DNA from: Fibrobacter succinogenes
Lineage (GTDB): Bacteria; Fibrobacterota; Fibrobacteria; Fibrobacterales; Fibrobacteraceae
NCBI GenBank assembly: GCA_902756345.1
Contig: CACVQR010000001.1
Span: 124,001-188,000 of the forward strand
Direction: 5' to 3'
DNA length: 64,000 nt
Both the position numbers and the translations under genes were made by a program. Positions 9,041-19,100 of the stretch are shown piece after piece (position 1 is the stretch's first letter; each line of letters opens with the position of its first letter). The notes under the pieces were generated by a model, which worked only from the letters and a program-made list of their open reading frames with translations, searched no databases and was not told the origin of the DNA.

Positions 9041-10528
9041 TTAGCGCATTTTCCCGGTTTCGAGGAACCTCGAATGCATTTCGAAAGCCCTTTCCAAGGC
9101 CAGGGGCATGTGCAAGCCCTTCACATGTTTGAGGCTATATTCCAAGAAATCGGTGAGCGGTTCGCGGAAATCCGGGTGCGCGCAATTCTTGATAATCAAG
9201 CGGGCGCGTTCTTCGGCAGCAAGCCCACGCAAGTCGGCAAGTCCCTGTTCCGTCACGAAAATCATGGTATCGTGATCCGTCTGGTCCACATGGCTCACGT
9301 AAGGCACAATCGAACTGATGGTGCCGTCCTTGGCAACCGAGGGCGTCAAGAAAATGCCAAGGTAACAGTTGCGGGCAAAGTCTGCCGCGCCACCGATTCC
9401 GTTCATCATGGCAGAGCCCGTAACAAGGCTGCTGTTCACGTTACCGAAGATGTCGGCTTCGAGCGCCGTGTTCATCGAAATCACACCCACGCGGCGAATC
9501 ACGTCGGGACTGTTGCTCACTTCTTGCTGGCGAAGTACCAAATGCTTTTTCCATTCGGCGGCGTTTTCCACAAATTCTTTCTGTGCGTTTTCAGACAAAG
9601 TAAGAGCCGTACCCGAAGCGACGCCGAGTTTGCCCTTCTTTAAAAGCGGGAACACAGCTTCTTGAATGACTTCGGTATAAAGGTCGATTGTTCCAAGGCG
9701 ACTATCGTCGGACATGGCGCTAAGGACGGCGTTTGCCACCTTGCCTACGCCGCTCTGGAAGGCCATTCCCTTGGGGAGGCGGCCCATGCTTTCTTCATGG
9801 CAAATAAAATCCAAAATGCGTTCGCCGATGTTTCTGGAGACGGCATCCGGTTCTACGAACGGATTCACCTCGTCGAGACGCGAAGTTTCGACAACGGCGA
9901 TGACCTTGCTCGGGTCAATTTTCACGAATTCAGAACCCACGCGGTCGCCGGCGCTATAGATGGGGAGCGGTTTTGCATGCGGCGGGAGTTCCGGGAGCGC
10001 GGTATCGTGAATTCCCATGAAGGAATCTCCCAAGCGCGTATTCAATTCCAGAATGATCTTGGGCGCCATCTCAAGGTAGGTCACCGAGTTTCCGCCCGAG
10101 GTCGAAAGGCATACGCGACCGTCGCTCAATATGGCCGAGACTTCGATGACAGCGACCGTCGGCGCAGGCACAGCGCCCGTACGCACCAGGTAGCCCATCT
10201 TGCCGAGGTGGGCATCGATATACTTGATTTGACCCGCGTTAATCGCCTTGCGCAAGCTCGGATTGCTCTGGTAAGGCATTCTAAGCGACACCGCCTGCGC
10301 CCGGGCTAAAGCCCCGTCGCAGCTGTCGCCAGTCGACGCTCCCGAGAAGAGCGTCACCTTAAAAGGCTTGCCCTCGGCATGCAACTTTTCGGCACGTGCA
10401 GCCAAAGCCGTCGGAACCTCTTTGGGGTAACCCGCCAAGGTAAAACCGGACACTCCCAACACATCACCATCGTTAATCATTGCCGCGGCATCGGCTGCCG
10501 AGCACTTTTTAGAATCAAACCAATTCAT
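9041..10528 (-). CDS. Acetyl-CoA hydrolase/transferase family (succinyl-CoA:acetate CoA-transferase-like)
   Basis: This 495-aa protein has the class I CoA-transferase features of the Cat1/AarC group. The putative glutamate nucleophile lies in TEVIQEA (about residue 288). A GSAMMNGIGGAADFARN stretch and the FVTEQGLADLRG signature lie in the C-terminal half. The length equals AarC/Cat1 (about 500 aa). The expected reaction is transfer of CoA between succinyl-CoA or acetyl-CoA and acetate, succinate or a related acid, which fits an organism that forms succinate and acetate. It appears monocistronic, between an inverted repeat and the phosphatase operon. No Shine-Dalgarno is visible upstream of the ATG. 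Confidence 0.88.
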   Translation of the reverse strand: MNWFDSKKCSAADAAAMINDGDVLGVSGFTLAGYPKEVPTALAARAEKLHAEGKPFKVTLFSGASTGDSCDGALARAQAVSLRMPYQSNPSLRKAINAGQIKYIDAHLGKMGYLVRTGAVPAPTVAVIEVSAILSDGRVCLSTSGGNSVTYLEMAPKIILELNTRLGDSFMGIHDTALPELPPHAKPLPIYSAGDRVGSEFVKIDPSKVIAVVETSRLDEVNPFVEPDAVSRNIGERILDFICHEESMGRLPKGMAFQSGVGKVANAVLSAMSDDSRLGTIDLYTEVIQEAVFPLLKKGKLGVASGTALTLSENAQKEFVENAAEWKKHLVLRQQEVSNSPDVIRRVGVISMNTALEADIFGNVNSSLVTGSAMMNGIGGAADFARNCYLGIFLTPSVAKDGTISSIVPYVSHVDQTDHDTMIFVTEQGLADLRGLAAEERARLIIKNCAHPDFREPLTDFLEYSLKHVKGLHMPLALERAFEMHSRFLETGKMR

Positions 10529-10556
10529 AGTAGCATAAAGATAGTCATTAGTCGGT

Positions 10557-10619
10557 AGAACTTAGACCGCTACGCTCTTAGAACTTAGAATTTGTTTCAC
10601 TTCTAAGTTCTAAGTTCTA
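10557..10619. repeat. Nested hairpin built from AGAACTTAG words
   Basis: AGAACTTAGAA (10580-10590) pairs perfectly with TTCTAAGTTCT (10601-10611). An outer TAGAACTTAGA (10557-10567) pairs perfectly with TCTAAGTTCTA (10609-10619). The two right arms overlap, so the structures are alternatives. It lies between the divergent CoA-transferase and GtrA genes. Confidence 0.7.
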
Positions 10620-10651
10620 TCAACTAAGCTCTATTTCCTACATTTTTCCAC

Positions 10652-11062
10652 GTGAAGCATTTTATCAAATACAACTTGATTGGCGTCATGAACACGCTCA
10701 TTACCCTCGCCTCGGTCTGGATAATGCACCAGATGCTCGACTGGAACCTGGAACTTTCGAATTTTCTCGGGTTCATTTTCGGCGCCATCAACAGCTACTT
10801 GATGAACCGCATCTGGAATTTCAAGAGCCATAACAAAAAACGCACCGAAGTCATCCGATTCATTATCGTGTTCCTTGCGGCCTACGCCTTGAACTTTGTC
10901 ACGCTCGAAGCCTCCGTCTACGTTTTGAACACCGCCTGGTGCAAACCGTTTACCGACTTCATTTCGCAATTCATGAAACCCGGCTTTTTTGCAAACATTG
11001 TCGCGAACGGCGTGTACGTGATTGCAAGCTTTACGCTGTATAAGAAGTGGGTGTTTAGGTAA
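10652..11062 (+). CDS. GtrA-like family membrane protein
   Basis: This 136-aa protein has four predicted membrane helices and the N-terminal pattern FIKYNLIGVMNTLI, with a later NFLGFIFGAINSYLMNRIWNF, typical of GtrA (PF04138). Relatives move or help use undecaprenyl-phosphate-linked sugars in cell-surface glycan synthesis. The start is GTG (10652); the next ATG would remove part of the conserved first helix, so GTG is preferred although no Shine-Dalgarno is seen. It stands alone, with no glycosyltransferase next to it, so its partner is unknown. Confidence 0.88.
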   Translation: MKHFIKYNLIGVMNTLITLASVWIMHQMLDWNLELSNFLGFIFGAINSYLMNRIWNFKSHNKKRTEVIRFIIVFLAAYALNFVTLEASVYVLNTAWCKPFTDFISQFMKPGFFANIVANGVYVIASFTLYKKWVFR

Positions 11063-11330
11063 TTCTGAATTCGGAATTCAGAGTTCGGAGTTGCGATAAT
11101 TCGGAATTCAGAGTTCAGAGTTCGGAGTTACGATAATTCGGAATTCAGTGTTCAGAGTTCGGAGTTGTGATAATTCGGAATTCAGAGTTCAGAGTTCGGA
11201 GTTACGATAATTCGGAATTCAGAATTTGGAGTTCAGAATTGAGATAATTTTGAATTCGGAATTCAGAGTTGAAGGAAGTTACTAGTTCTGAGTTACTAGG
11301 AAATTTCAACTTTCATTTCTAGCAACTCGG
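11063..11330. repeat. Degenerate tandem repeat of TTCGGAATTCAGAG words
   Basis: About 270 bp between the GtrA gene and the OmpA terminator consists mainly of imperfect copies of a roughly 40-bp unit (GATAATTCGGAATTCAGAG plus TTCAGAGTTCGGAGTT), about five copies. It then decays into related words (TTACTAGTTCTGAGTTACTAG, CAACTCGGAACTTAGAAC). EcoRI-like GAATTC cores make it self-complementary. No ORF of note. Similar words flank the terminator at 23605. Confidence 0.8.
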
Positions 11331-11341
11331 AACTTAGAACT

Positions 11342-11373
11342 AAAAAACGCTCGCTAATAGCGAGCGTTTTTTG
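11342..11373 (-). terminator. Terminator of the OmpA gene
   Basis: AAAAAACGCTCGC TAATA GCGAGCGTTTTTT is a strong symmetric stem with A and T runs on both sides, so it could act in both directions. It lies 35 bp beyond the OmpA stop at 11408. Confidence 0.88.
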
Positions 11374-11407
11374 CAGCTAAGCTGCAGTAACTTTTCAAGA
11401 TTTCCGA

Positions 11408-13774
11408 TTAGAACGGTACGAGTTCGACACGGCGGTTCTTGGAGCGGCCCTTCTTTGTCTTGTTGTCGGCAATCGGCTTGTCGGAGCCGAAGCCCACGGC
11501 GCGAACGCGGTCAGAAGAAATACCGTTCTGGATGAAGTAATCCACCACCACCTGGGCACGATCCTGAGAAATCTGCTTGTTGGTTTCTTCGGAGCCCGTA
11601 TTGTCGGTATGACCCTGGACTTCGATGTTAGCGGTGCTGAACTTCTTCATGAGCTTCACGATGTTGTTCAGGGTCTTGTAACTTGCCTTGGTGAGCTTCT
11701 TGGAGCCACTCTGGAAGTTAATACCCTTCTTCAACTGTTCCAAGTCTTCAGCCTTGTTGAGCGGGCAACCCTTCTTGTCGATACGCACGCCTTCGAGGGT
11801 GTTCGGGCACTTATCGAGGAAGTCAGCCACGCCGTCCTTGTCGCTGTCGACCGGGCAGCCAGCGGTGTCAACGGCAGCACCCTTCGGAGTATCCGGGCAC
11901 TTGTCAAGACCGTCGTAAACACCATCCTTGTCAGCGTCAGCAGCGCAACCCAGAGAATCAACAGGCACGCCCTGCTGAGTATTCGGGCACTGGTCAATAC
12001 CATCAGGCACGCCGTCCTTGTCGAAGTCGAGCGGGCAACCGGTATTGTCAACATTCAAGCCAGCCTTCGTATCCGGGCACTTGTCGAGAGCGTCAGGCAC
12101 GCCATCCTTGTCGGCGTCAGCCGGGCAACCCGTAGAATCAACAGCCACGCCCTGTTTGGTGTTCGGGCACTGGTCCTTGGCATCCGGAATACCGTCGCCA
12201 TCGAAGTCGCCTTCGCAACCTTCAGCGTTCACCTGGGCCCCTTCGCTGGTGTTCGGGCACTTGTCCATAGCATCGGGTACGCCATCCTTGTCGGCGTCAG
12301 CCGGGCAGCCGAGGGTGTCAACAGCGAGGCCAGCAGCAGTGTTCGGGCACTTGTCGAATGCGTCGGCAACGCCGTCCTTGTCAGCATCAGCCGGGCAACC
12401 CGTTTCGTCGACCGGAAGACCCGCAGGCGTATTTTCGCACTTGTCGAGACCGTCGTACACGCCGTCCTTGTCGGTATCCTGCGGGCAACCGACAGAGTCA
12501 GTCTTCACGCCTTCGGCGGTGTTCGGGCACTTGTCGAGAGCATCAGGAACGCCATCCTTGTCGAAGTCCGGTTCGCAACCGAGAGAATCAACGCTTGCGC
12601 CACCGCGAGTGTTCGGGCACTTGTCAAGGCCGTCAAAAATGCCATCCTTGTCGGAATCCTGCGGGCAACCGAGGCTATCAACCACTGCGCCGGCCGGAGT
12701 CTTTTCGCACTGGTCCTTGGCATCAGGTACGCCATCGCCATCGCCGTCGGTCTGCACATCCTTGACGTTGCCGCCAAAGCGCCAGGTGAGGGCTGCAGTC
12801 ACAGCGACAGTCGGGGTCGGAGCATAGCCGTAGCTAACCGGGCCAGTCGTGTTGTCGTGATGGATGGTGTGTTCCTTGACATTCTTCATTTCTTCGTCAA
12901 TGTCGTAACCGAGGTTAGCAAGAGTGCGGAAGGCAATGTCTGCACCCAAAGCGAAGTCGATGTGCCACGGCAGGTGGAAACGGAAACCTGGAGTCAGGAG
13001 CATCGGGTCGTCCATCGGGTCGCGACGGTATGAACCTTCTTCGATACGCATTTCGCCGGAGTATTCAACGAAGATGTCCATCCAGTCGGTCGGCATCACG
13101 TTCAAGCCCGTGCCATAAACCAAGGTATTGGTTCCCTTGTCGGCATAAACGAAGCTTGCATGGGTGTTCCACAAGACCGGTACACCAAGTGCGCCGAAGT
13201 TCAAGGAGAGCACCACGGTTCCAGCATAGTTAAATCCACCAGAGGTATACGGGTTGGTATTGCCACCGTCGTCATTCAAGTACCAGGCATGACGCGGACG
13301 GACGCCCACGTTTTCATCACCGGTCGGGAAATAGACATCACCCTGGATAGCGAGGCCAAAGAAGCTCTTGGAGTCACCAATGAGGCCGGCCTTCAACCAA
13401 ACGTTCAGGTCGCCACGGCTAGCTTTCCAGAGATCGCCTTCGCCATCGCCCTTCAAGTTGGCATGGTCATAGTACAGCGGGAGAGCCACACCGAGGTCGA
13501 TGAAATCCTTCAGACCAATTGCAGCGTGAACATTACCGCTAAGAGAACCTGCATTCCTATGGAACAAGCGTTCCTGCGAACCCTGATTGACCACGCCGCC
13601 ACGGGACTGGGACCAAGAGTCCGTAGAGATATCGCCGCCCGTACCGAGTTCGATACCCCACTGACCCAACGTGTAAGCGTTGTGTTGATGTATACCGGAA
13701 GTTCCACCCTGAAGCCCGGACTGGGCAAAGGCAAGACCGCCAGCGACTAGTGACAAAGCAATGATTTTTTTCAT
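11408..13774 (-). CDS. OmpA-family protein with thrombospondin type 3 repeats
   Basis: This 788-aa outer-membrane protein has a signal peptide (residues 1-17). A beta-barrel-like N-terminal domain (about 20-330) is followed by about thirteen calcium-binding type 3 repeats (DKDGVPDALDKCPNT-like, about 340-670) and a C-terminal OmpA domain. That domain has VQGHTDNTGSEETN and the SKNRRVELV end, and binds peptidoglycan in this family. The architecture matches OprF-like/TSP3 OmpA proteins that link outer membrane and cell wall. The 75-bp-scale DNA repetition inside the gene is coding. A GAGGG lies about 6 nt before the ATG. It appears monocistronic. Confidence 0.9.
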   Translation of the reverse strand: MKKIIALSLVAGGLAFAQSGLQGGTSGIHQHNAYTLGQWGIELGTGGDISTDSWSQSRGGVVNQGSQERLFHRNAGSLSGNVHAAIGLKDFIDLGVALPLYYDHANLKGDGEGDLWKASRGDLNVWLKAGLIGDSKSFFGLAIQGDVYFPTGDENVGVRPRHAWYLNDDGGNTNPYTSGGFNYAGTVVLSLNFGALGVPVLWNTHASFVYADKGTNTLVYGTGLNVMPTDWMDIFVEYSGEMRIEEGSYRRDPMDDPMLLTPGFRFHLPWHIDFALGADIAFRTLANLGYDIDEEMKNVKEHTIHHDNTTGPVSYGYAPTPTVAVTAALTWRFGGNVKDVQTDGDGDGVPDAKDQCEKTPAGAVVDSLGCPQDSDKDGIFDGLDKCPNTRGGASVDSLGCEPDFDKDGVPDALDKCPNTAEGVKTDSVGCPQDTDKDGVYDGLDKCENTPAGLPVDETGCPADADKDGVADAFDKCPNTAAGLAVDTLGCPADADKDGVPDAMDKCPNTSEGAQVNAEGCEGDFDGDGIPDAKDQCPNTKQGVAVDSTGCPADADKDGVPDALDKCPDTKAGLNVDNTGCPLDFDKDGVPDGIDQCPNTQQGVPVDSLGCAADADKDGVYDGLDKCPDTPKGAAVDTAGCPVDSDKDGVADFLDKCPNTLEGVRIDKKGCPLNKAEDLEQLKKGINFQSGSKKLTKASYKTLNNIVKLMKKFSTANIEVQGHTDNTGSEETNKQISQDRAQVVVDYFIQNGISSDRVRAVGFGSDKPIADNKTKKGRSKNRRVELVPF

Positions 13775-13924
13775 TGTATCCCTCGCATGTCTTTATTACA
13801 TTTTGTCCTCAATGTAGTATTTTTGCTATAGCAGGGCCCAATGTGACGCCGCTCACACCCGAAAACGCGTACAAAATTTGCGCAATGCAACCAAAAGTTT
13901 ATATTAGGCATCAAAATAGCGCTT

Positions 13925-14674
13925 ATGAACCCGATTTTATCCATACAAAATATCCGCCGTGACTTTAAAATGGGCGAAGAAACGGTCCACGCGCTGCGTG
14001 GAGTTTCTTTTGACATCTATCCCGGTGAATTCGTGACCATCATGGGTACCAGCGGTTCGGGCAAGTCGACCATGCTGAACATTCTGGGTTGCATGGACAA
14101 ACCGACCTCCGGACAGTACATTCTGGACGGGGAACACACCGAAAAACTGAAGCGCGATGCCCTCGCCCGCATCCGCAGCCAGAAACTCGGATTCGTGTTC
14201 CAGAGCTACAACCTGCTCAGCCGCACCACGGCTATCGAAAACGTAGAACTCCCGCTTTTGTACAATTCTAAAATTTCGGCAGCGGAACGCCACCGCCGCG
14301 CTATCGAGGCATTAAAGATGGTCGGACTCGAAAGCCGCATGAACCATGTGCCCAACCAGCTTTCGGGCGGCCAGCAACAGCGAGTCGCCATCGCCCGCGC
14401 GCTCGTAAACGACCCGGTCATCATCTTGGCCGACGAAGCCACCGGAAACCTGGACACGCGCACCAGTTACGAAATCATGATGATTTTCCAGGAGCTGAAC
14501 CGCCAAGGAAAAACGATTGCCTTCGTGACGCATGAACCCGACATCGCGACCTTTAGCGGGCGCACCATTACGCTGCGCGATGGCCTCCTTAAAAAAGACG
14601 TCAAGAACGAAACCGTGCAAGACGCCAAAGCCGCCTTCGAAGCGCTCCCTCCCCCAGAGGAGTTTGAGGAATGA
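13925..14674 (+). CDS. ABC transporter ATP-binding protein (MacB/LolD type)
   Basis: This 249-aa ATPase has Walker [10 protein letters not shown] (about residue 40), Q-loop FVFQSYNLL, signature [15 protein letters not shown], Walker [14 protein letters not shown] and the switch histidine in VTHEPD. These are the classical MacB/LolD/FtsE subgroup features. It pairs with the FtsX-like permease gene 152 bp downstream. Together they form a mechanotransmission-type transporter for lipoproteins, peptides or drugs; the substrate is not predictable. No MacA-like adaptor is next to it. The start region has no strong Shine-Dalgarno. Confidence 0.92.
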   Translation: MNPILSIQNIRRDFKMGEETVHALRGVSFDIYPGEFVTIMGTSGSGKSTMLNILGCMDKPTSGQYILDGEHTEKLKRDALARIRSQKLGFVFQSYNLLSRTTAIENVELPLLYNSKISAAERHRRAIEALKMVGLESRMNHVPNQLSGGQQQRVAIARALVNDPVIILADEATGNLDTRTSYEIMMIFQELNRQGKTIAFVTHEPDIATFSGRTITLRDGLLKKDVKNETVQDAKAAFEALPPPEEFEE

Positions 14675-14826
14675 GGTCGCACCTACGGTGCTTTGAGCAA
14701 CGAGGTCGCGCTTTGCGCTCTGAGCATTTCAAAAAAGAGCCCCATACCTCAAAGGGAGCGTAGCGACCGACCTCACACCTCATACCTAACCACTTCCTAC
14801 TGTCTACTTCTAACTTCCTACTGTCT
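14673..14826. repeat. Intergenic repeats between ABC genes
   Basis: Two successive units beginning GAGGTCGC and ending TTTGAGCA/TCTGAGCA (about 14673-14727) each contain a small hairpin (GCACCTACGGTGC; GCGCTTTGCGC). Then come imperfect copies of CTTCCTACTGTCTA (14790-14826) reaching the permease ATG. The gap splits an otherwise tight ATPase-permease pair. Confidence 0.6.
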
Positions 14827-16032
14827 ATGTCCCCACTAACTCTCATAAAAATTTCCCTCCGCGCTTTGTTGCGTAACCGCATGCGCACCTTCCTTTCGGT
14901 GCTCGGCATCGTCATCGGTGTCGCAGCCGTCATCACCATGGTCGCCATGGGCGAAGGTTCCAAAAAATCCATCAAGGAACAGATGACCGCCATGGGCACG
15001 AACGCCATCATCATCATGCCGAACCGCGACCGTCGCGGCGGCGTGCAAATGGAATCGACCGAATCGCTCGAAGAAGCCGACGTGATTGCTATCCGCGAAA
15101 ACGCCACCTACATTAACGGCGTCTCGCCCATGATAACCGTAGGCGGGCAGGCCATTGTAGGCAACAACAACTCCCCCACGGCATTGAGCGGCGTATCGGC
15201 CGACTACCTGAAAATCCGCAACTACGAAATCGAAGACGGCGTCATGTTCGACGACCAGGCAGACCGCATGGCCAAAGTCTGCGTGATTGGCCAGACTGTC
15301 GTGAAAAACCTGTTCCCCGAAGGCGACCCCATCGGCAAAACTATCCGCTACAAGAGCATTCCGCTCAAGGTCATCGGTACCCTAAAGGCGAAAGGCTCCG
15401 GCGATTTCGGGCAAGACAACGACGACGTGATTTTTACGCCCTACCAAACGGTGATGAAGCGGTTCAACGCCACCACGAACATCCGCCAGATTTACGCGAA
15501 TTCTATTGGCGAAGGCTACGCGGCGCAAGCCACCGAAGAAATCATGGGAATCTTGAAAGAACGCCGCAGCTGGACAAAGCCCACCGACCCCTTCCGCGTT
15601 TTTACCCAAGAAGAAATGATCCAGATGGTCACCAGTACCTCGGACATGCTCTCGCTGGTGCTGACCGCGATTGCAGGAATTAGTTTGTTTGTAGGCGGCA
15701 TCGGTATCATGAACATTATGTACGTGTCGGTGACCGAACGCACCAAGGAAATCGGCCTGCGTATGGCTATCGGTGCACGCGGCCGCGACATTCTGTTGCA
15801 GTTCCTTTTTGAATCGGTCATCATCAGCCTACTTGGCGGCGCCATCGGAATCGCCCTTGGCATTGCCGCTTCCGAGACGGTCAAGATTGCCATGAACTGG
15901 CCCATGAGCGTGTCCATCACGAGCGTTATCGTGAGCTTTGGCGTATGTTTTGCTACCGGCGTGTTCTTTGGATGGTACCCGGCCCGTAAGGCTAGTCGCC
16001 TGGACCCCATCGAAGCACTACGATTCGAATAA
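14827..16032 (+). CDS. ABC transporter permease (MacB/FtsX type)
   Basis: This 401-aa permease has an N-terminal helix (about residues 20-42, TFLSVLGIVIGVAAVITMVA), a large periplasmic MacB-PCD-like domain (about 50-250), and three C-terminal helices with GGIGIMNIMYVSVTERTKEI and the final YPARKASRLDPIEALR. These are diagnostic of the FtsX/MacB family. The missing ATPase domain is supplied by the upstream gene. No good Shine-Dalgarno is seen; the ATG lies at the end of a CTACTGTCT repeat. Confidence 0.92.
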   Translation: MSPLTLIKISLRALLRNRMRTFLSVLGIVIGVAAVITMVAMGEGSKKSIKEQMTAMGTNAIIIMPNRDRRGGVQMESTESLEEADVIAIRENATYINGVSPMITVGGQAIVGNNNSPTALSGVSADYLKIRNYEIEDGVMFDDQADRMAKVCVIGQTVVKNLFPEGDPIGKTIRYKSIPLKVIGTLKAKGSGDFGQDNDDVIFTPYQTVMKRFNATTNIRQIYANSIGEGYAAQATEEIMGILKERRSWTKPTDPFRVFTQEEMIQMVTSTSDMLSLVLTAIAGISLFVGGIGIMNIMYVSVTERTKEIGLRMAIGARGRDILLQFLFESVIISLLGGAIGIALGIAASETVKIAMNWPMSVSITSVIVSFGVCFATGVFFGWYPARKASRLDPIEALRFE

Positions 16033-16067
16033 TATGTAATACAGGTCACAAAAAACTTACATTTTAC

Positions 16068-16097
16068 TTGCAAAAAAAAAACGAGAGGTGCTATATT
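16068..16097 (+). promoter_or_regulatory. Promoter of the GH9 cellulase gene
   Basis: TTGCAA (16068-16073), 18-nt spacer, TATATT (16092-16097). A GGAG (16112-16115) precedes the ATG at 16122. The A-tract in the spacer may bend the DNA. Confidence 0.65.
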
Positions 16098-16121
16098 TCT
16101 TCCATATAACCGGAGAATGAT

Positions 16122-19100
16122 ATGCATCTTAAAAAGTCGACAGGGGTTATAGCCTCTACCTTGGCCGCTCTTTCTGCATCTGCAGCTTTTGCCGCCACCA
16201 CGCCATACGACCTGATTCGCCCGACCTGGCCCTTGAGCTGGGACGCGAAAGTGTTCGAGAATTTTGATACGACGGTCACCAAGAAGATTGGCGTTCTGAA
16301 TATTCCCGCAACACCCGCAAGCTTTAAGGCGGGGGCGATGATGCCCGACACCTTGGACCAGGCCTACCTTGACGCCATCAACACCAAGATTTCGCCGATT
16401 CGCGTGAACCAAGCGGGTTACCTCAAGAGCGATACGGAACGCCAATTCTACTTTGTGGGCACCAAGGCCTCGGAATTCGAAGTCGTGGATGCAGACGGCA
16501 AGTCGCTCAGCACCAAGATAACCGGAACATTCACCACAACCGAAACGGCCACCAAGAGCGACTGGACCATTATTGCTGGTACAGATGCCGCTACAAACGA
16601 CCTGAAGCGTTACAAGGTCGAAATCACCGGACCTGAAGGCAATATCTTTGTCGGCAAAATCCCGCAGAACGTACCTACCGAAAAGCGCCTGCGCATCAAG
16701 GTCGGTGACGAAGTTTCCAGCACCTTCATTGTGAGCGACGACGTTTACACCATGGCAAAGGACGCCACGCTCAAGTTCTTCGGAATCCAGCGCAGCGGCA
16801 ACTCCGAATCCTGGTTCCATGGTCCGAGCCATACCAAAGACGGCGGCGGCGCGATTACTACGGCAGGAGATACTACCTCTTCCTTTGACGCATCTAGGGC
16901 AGGTTCCCTTGCTGGTGGCTGGTACGATTGCGGCGATCACCTGAAGGAATCGCAGACCATGGCGTACGCCTTCATGACCCTTGCCGTGATGCATGCTACC
17001 AACCCCGGTAAAGACGTGGACCACTACGATTACAATCAGGGTGAATTTGTCAAGACCGACGGCGTGCCCGATGTCTTGCGCGAGGCCAAGCATGGTGCTG
17101 ACTTCTTCCTGAAAGCGTACGAATTTGCAAAGGGCGTCGTTGACGACATGCCCGTTTCCGTGGGCAGCTTCGGCAGTGATCACGGCTGGTGGGGACGCCC
17201 CGAAGCTCAGGATTACGTGAATGCCAAACATCGCGGAGGTCCTACCGAACGCACGGTCCGACTTGGCGAACTCGGCTCCAACATCTCGAGTGATATTGCC
17301 GCGGGTCTCGCCATTCTCTCCAAGGACTACGCCAAGTACGACAAGAAATTTGCAGACAGTTGCTTGGTGGTTGCCGAAAAGATGTACGCCTTTGCCAAGG
17401 ACTTGGCCCAAGGCAAGACTTTCAAGAACAACAAGGCTTTCTTCGATACTCCCGCCTACAACAACAACCACGAATACCTTGATGACTTGGCACTTGCCTC
17501 GGTGGCCCTCCTTTACGCTACAGGCAAGAAGGATTACGCCGACGATATGATCCGCACGACGGAACTTTTCAAAGGTCAACGAATCATCGACGGCGCAGGC
17601 TTCTTTGGTGGCGGTTGGTTCGCTGCCGATGCGAGTGGCATGCTTAAAAACCCAAAGAACACCAACTGGGCAAACGCCCATAGTTTCGCGCTGTACGCTC
17701 TGTACAAGTTAATTCTTGCCGACAAGACCAAGGCGACATCTGAATATGGACTTACCGAAGATGAACGTCTCGCGGCCATCGAAGACTGCCTTGCCGACAT
17801 GATTGCCAACCTTGGCGATGTAAGCGGCACAGGGACCGGTTCCATCGTTCTTCCCAAAGGGGACATCAGCTGGACACAAAACACCGTCAGCTACAATCCC
17901 ACTTGGTACACCATGTTTACCGACCAGAAATGGAATTTCAACCATTATCAAGCCGGAAACATCTTTGAAGTTTTGGCATACGCCGACGTGGCCGCCGATA
18001 TCGAAAAGCAGGGCGTCACGCTTCCGGCCATGGCAAGTACGGGCCTCAAGGCAAGCGAAATGCGCCAGCTCGGCATCAACCAGCTGAACTACATGCTCGG
18101 CGTGAATCCGTGGGACGTTTCGTTCGTATACGGCATTGGCGATAAGAACGACGCCCACCCGCATCACCGTGCTTCTAACCCCGAAGGTAAGAACACTCCG
18201 GGTTTTAACTACAAGTATAATTGCCCCGTAGGAGCCCTTTTTGGTGGGACTGTTCCTGGCGATTCAAGCTCGTTGGTTCCAGAAAACGAAACGAGTTGGA
18301 AAGACTGGGAAAAATCAGAAACTTGCCTTTATTCCTCCGCAACACTTCTTTCGGCCCTTACCTTTGTAAGCAACGGCGGCAACGACTACTACGAAAAGAA
18401 GTGCGACAACTGCAAGACCACGGAAACCTCGCCCTTCTCCAACGAAGTTTACGCAACGGCATACCATTATTTCTGGACCGACAGCACGGATTATTTCAGC
18501 ATCAACTTCTATAACGAAACCCTTGAAGATGCTGACAGCGTTGTAGCCTACATTTACTTTGATGCAACCGAAGAAGATGTTGACGCTTGCGGAGCTATGT
18601 TCCTTGTTGACATCTGTCGAGCATACGACATGGACATGGGAGGATTCGACAAGCCTTGTTCTGACGCAATAACAACAATGACAAAGAACATGAGTACACC
18701 GAAAAAGGTCGACGACACCTACAACAAAGACAAAAAGACCTACACCTGGGAGCAGGCCATCAGCATCGGCACCATCGGCCTTGGCGGCAGGCTTCGTCTT
18801 GACATCGGAATTTCTTCTGGAACCAAGGTCGATGGCAAATGCGAAGTACTTCTCACGCCCTCCAAGGTCAAGGTCACTGACAGTTGGAGTTTTACCGCCC
18901 ACTCCGAAACCAAGGACGCCCCGGCTTACGACGGCGCTCCCGAATGGGACAAGGATCAGGGCGATATTCAGCAGGCACCTCAAGATCCGTACATCGTCAT
19001 TCGCAGCAAGGGCAAGCTCCTGTGGGGTTACGGCCCGGGTGAAACCACCAGCGACCGCGTAGGCTTTGTTGCGCCGAAGACAACCATTGCCAAGGCTCGC

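Noticed and set aside
11063-11330. Tandem repeat considered as CRISPR
   Set aside because: No constant repeat with unique spacers, no cas genes nearby; units are degenerate and contiguous.
11790-12740. Regular DNA repetition that could suggest a CRISPR array
   Set aside because: It is the coding sequence of the thrombospondin type 3 repeats in the OmpA-family protein; units diverge and stay in frame.
15516-17681. 721-codon open frame opposite the permease and GH9 genes
   Set aside because: It spans the end of one clear gene and the promoter and start of another; no motifs or signal.
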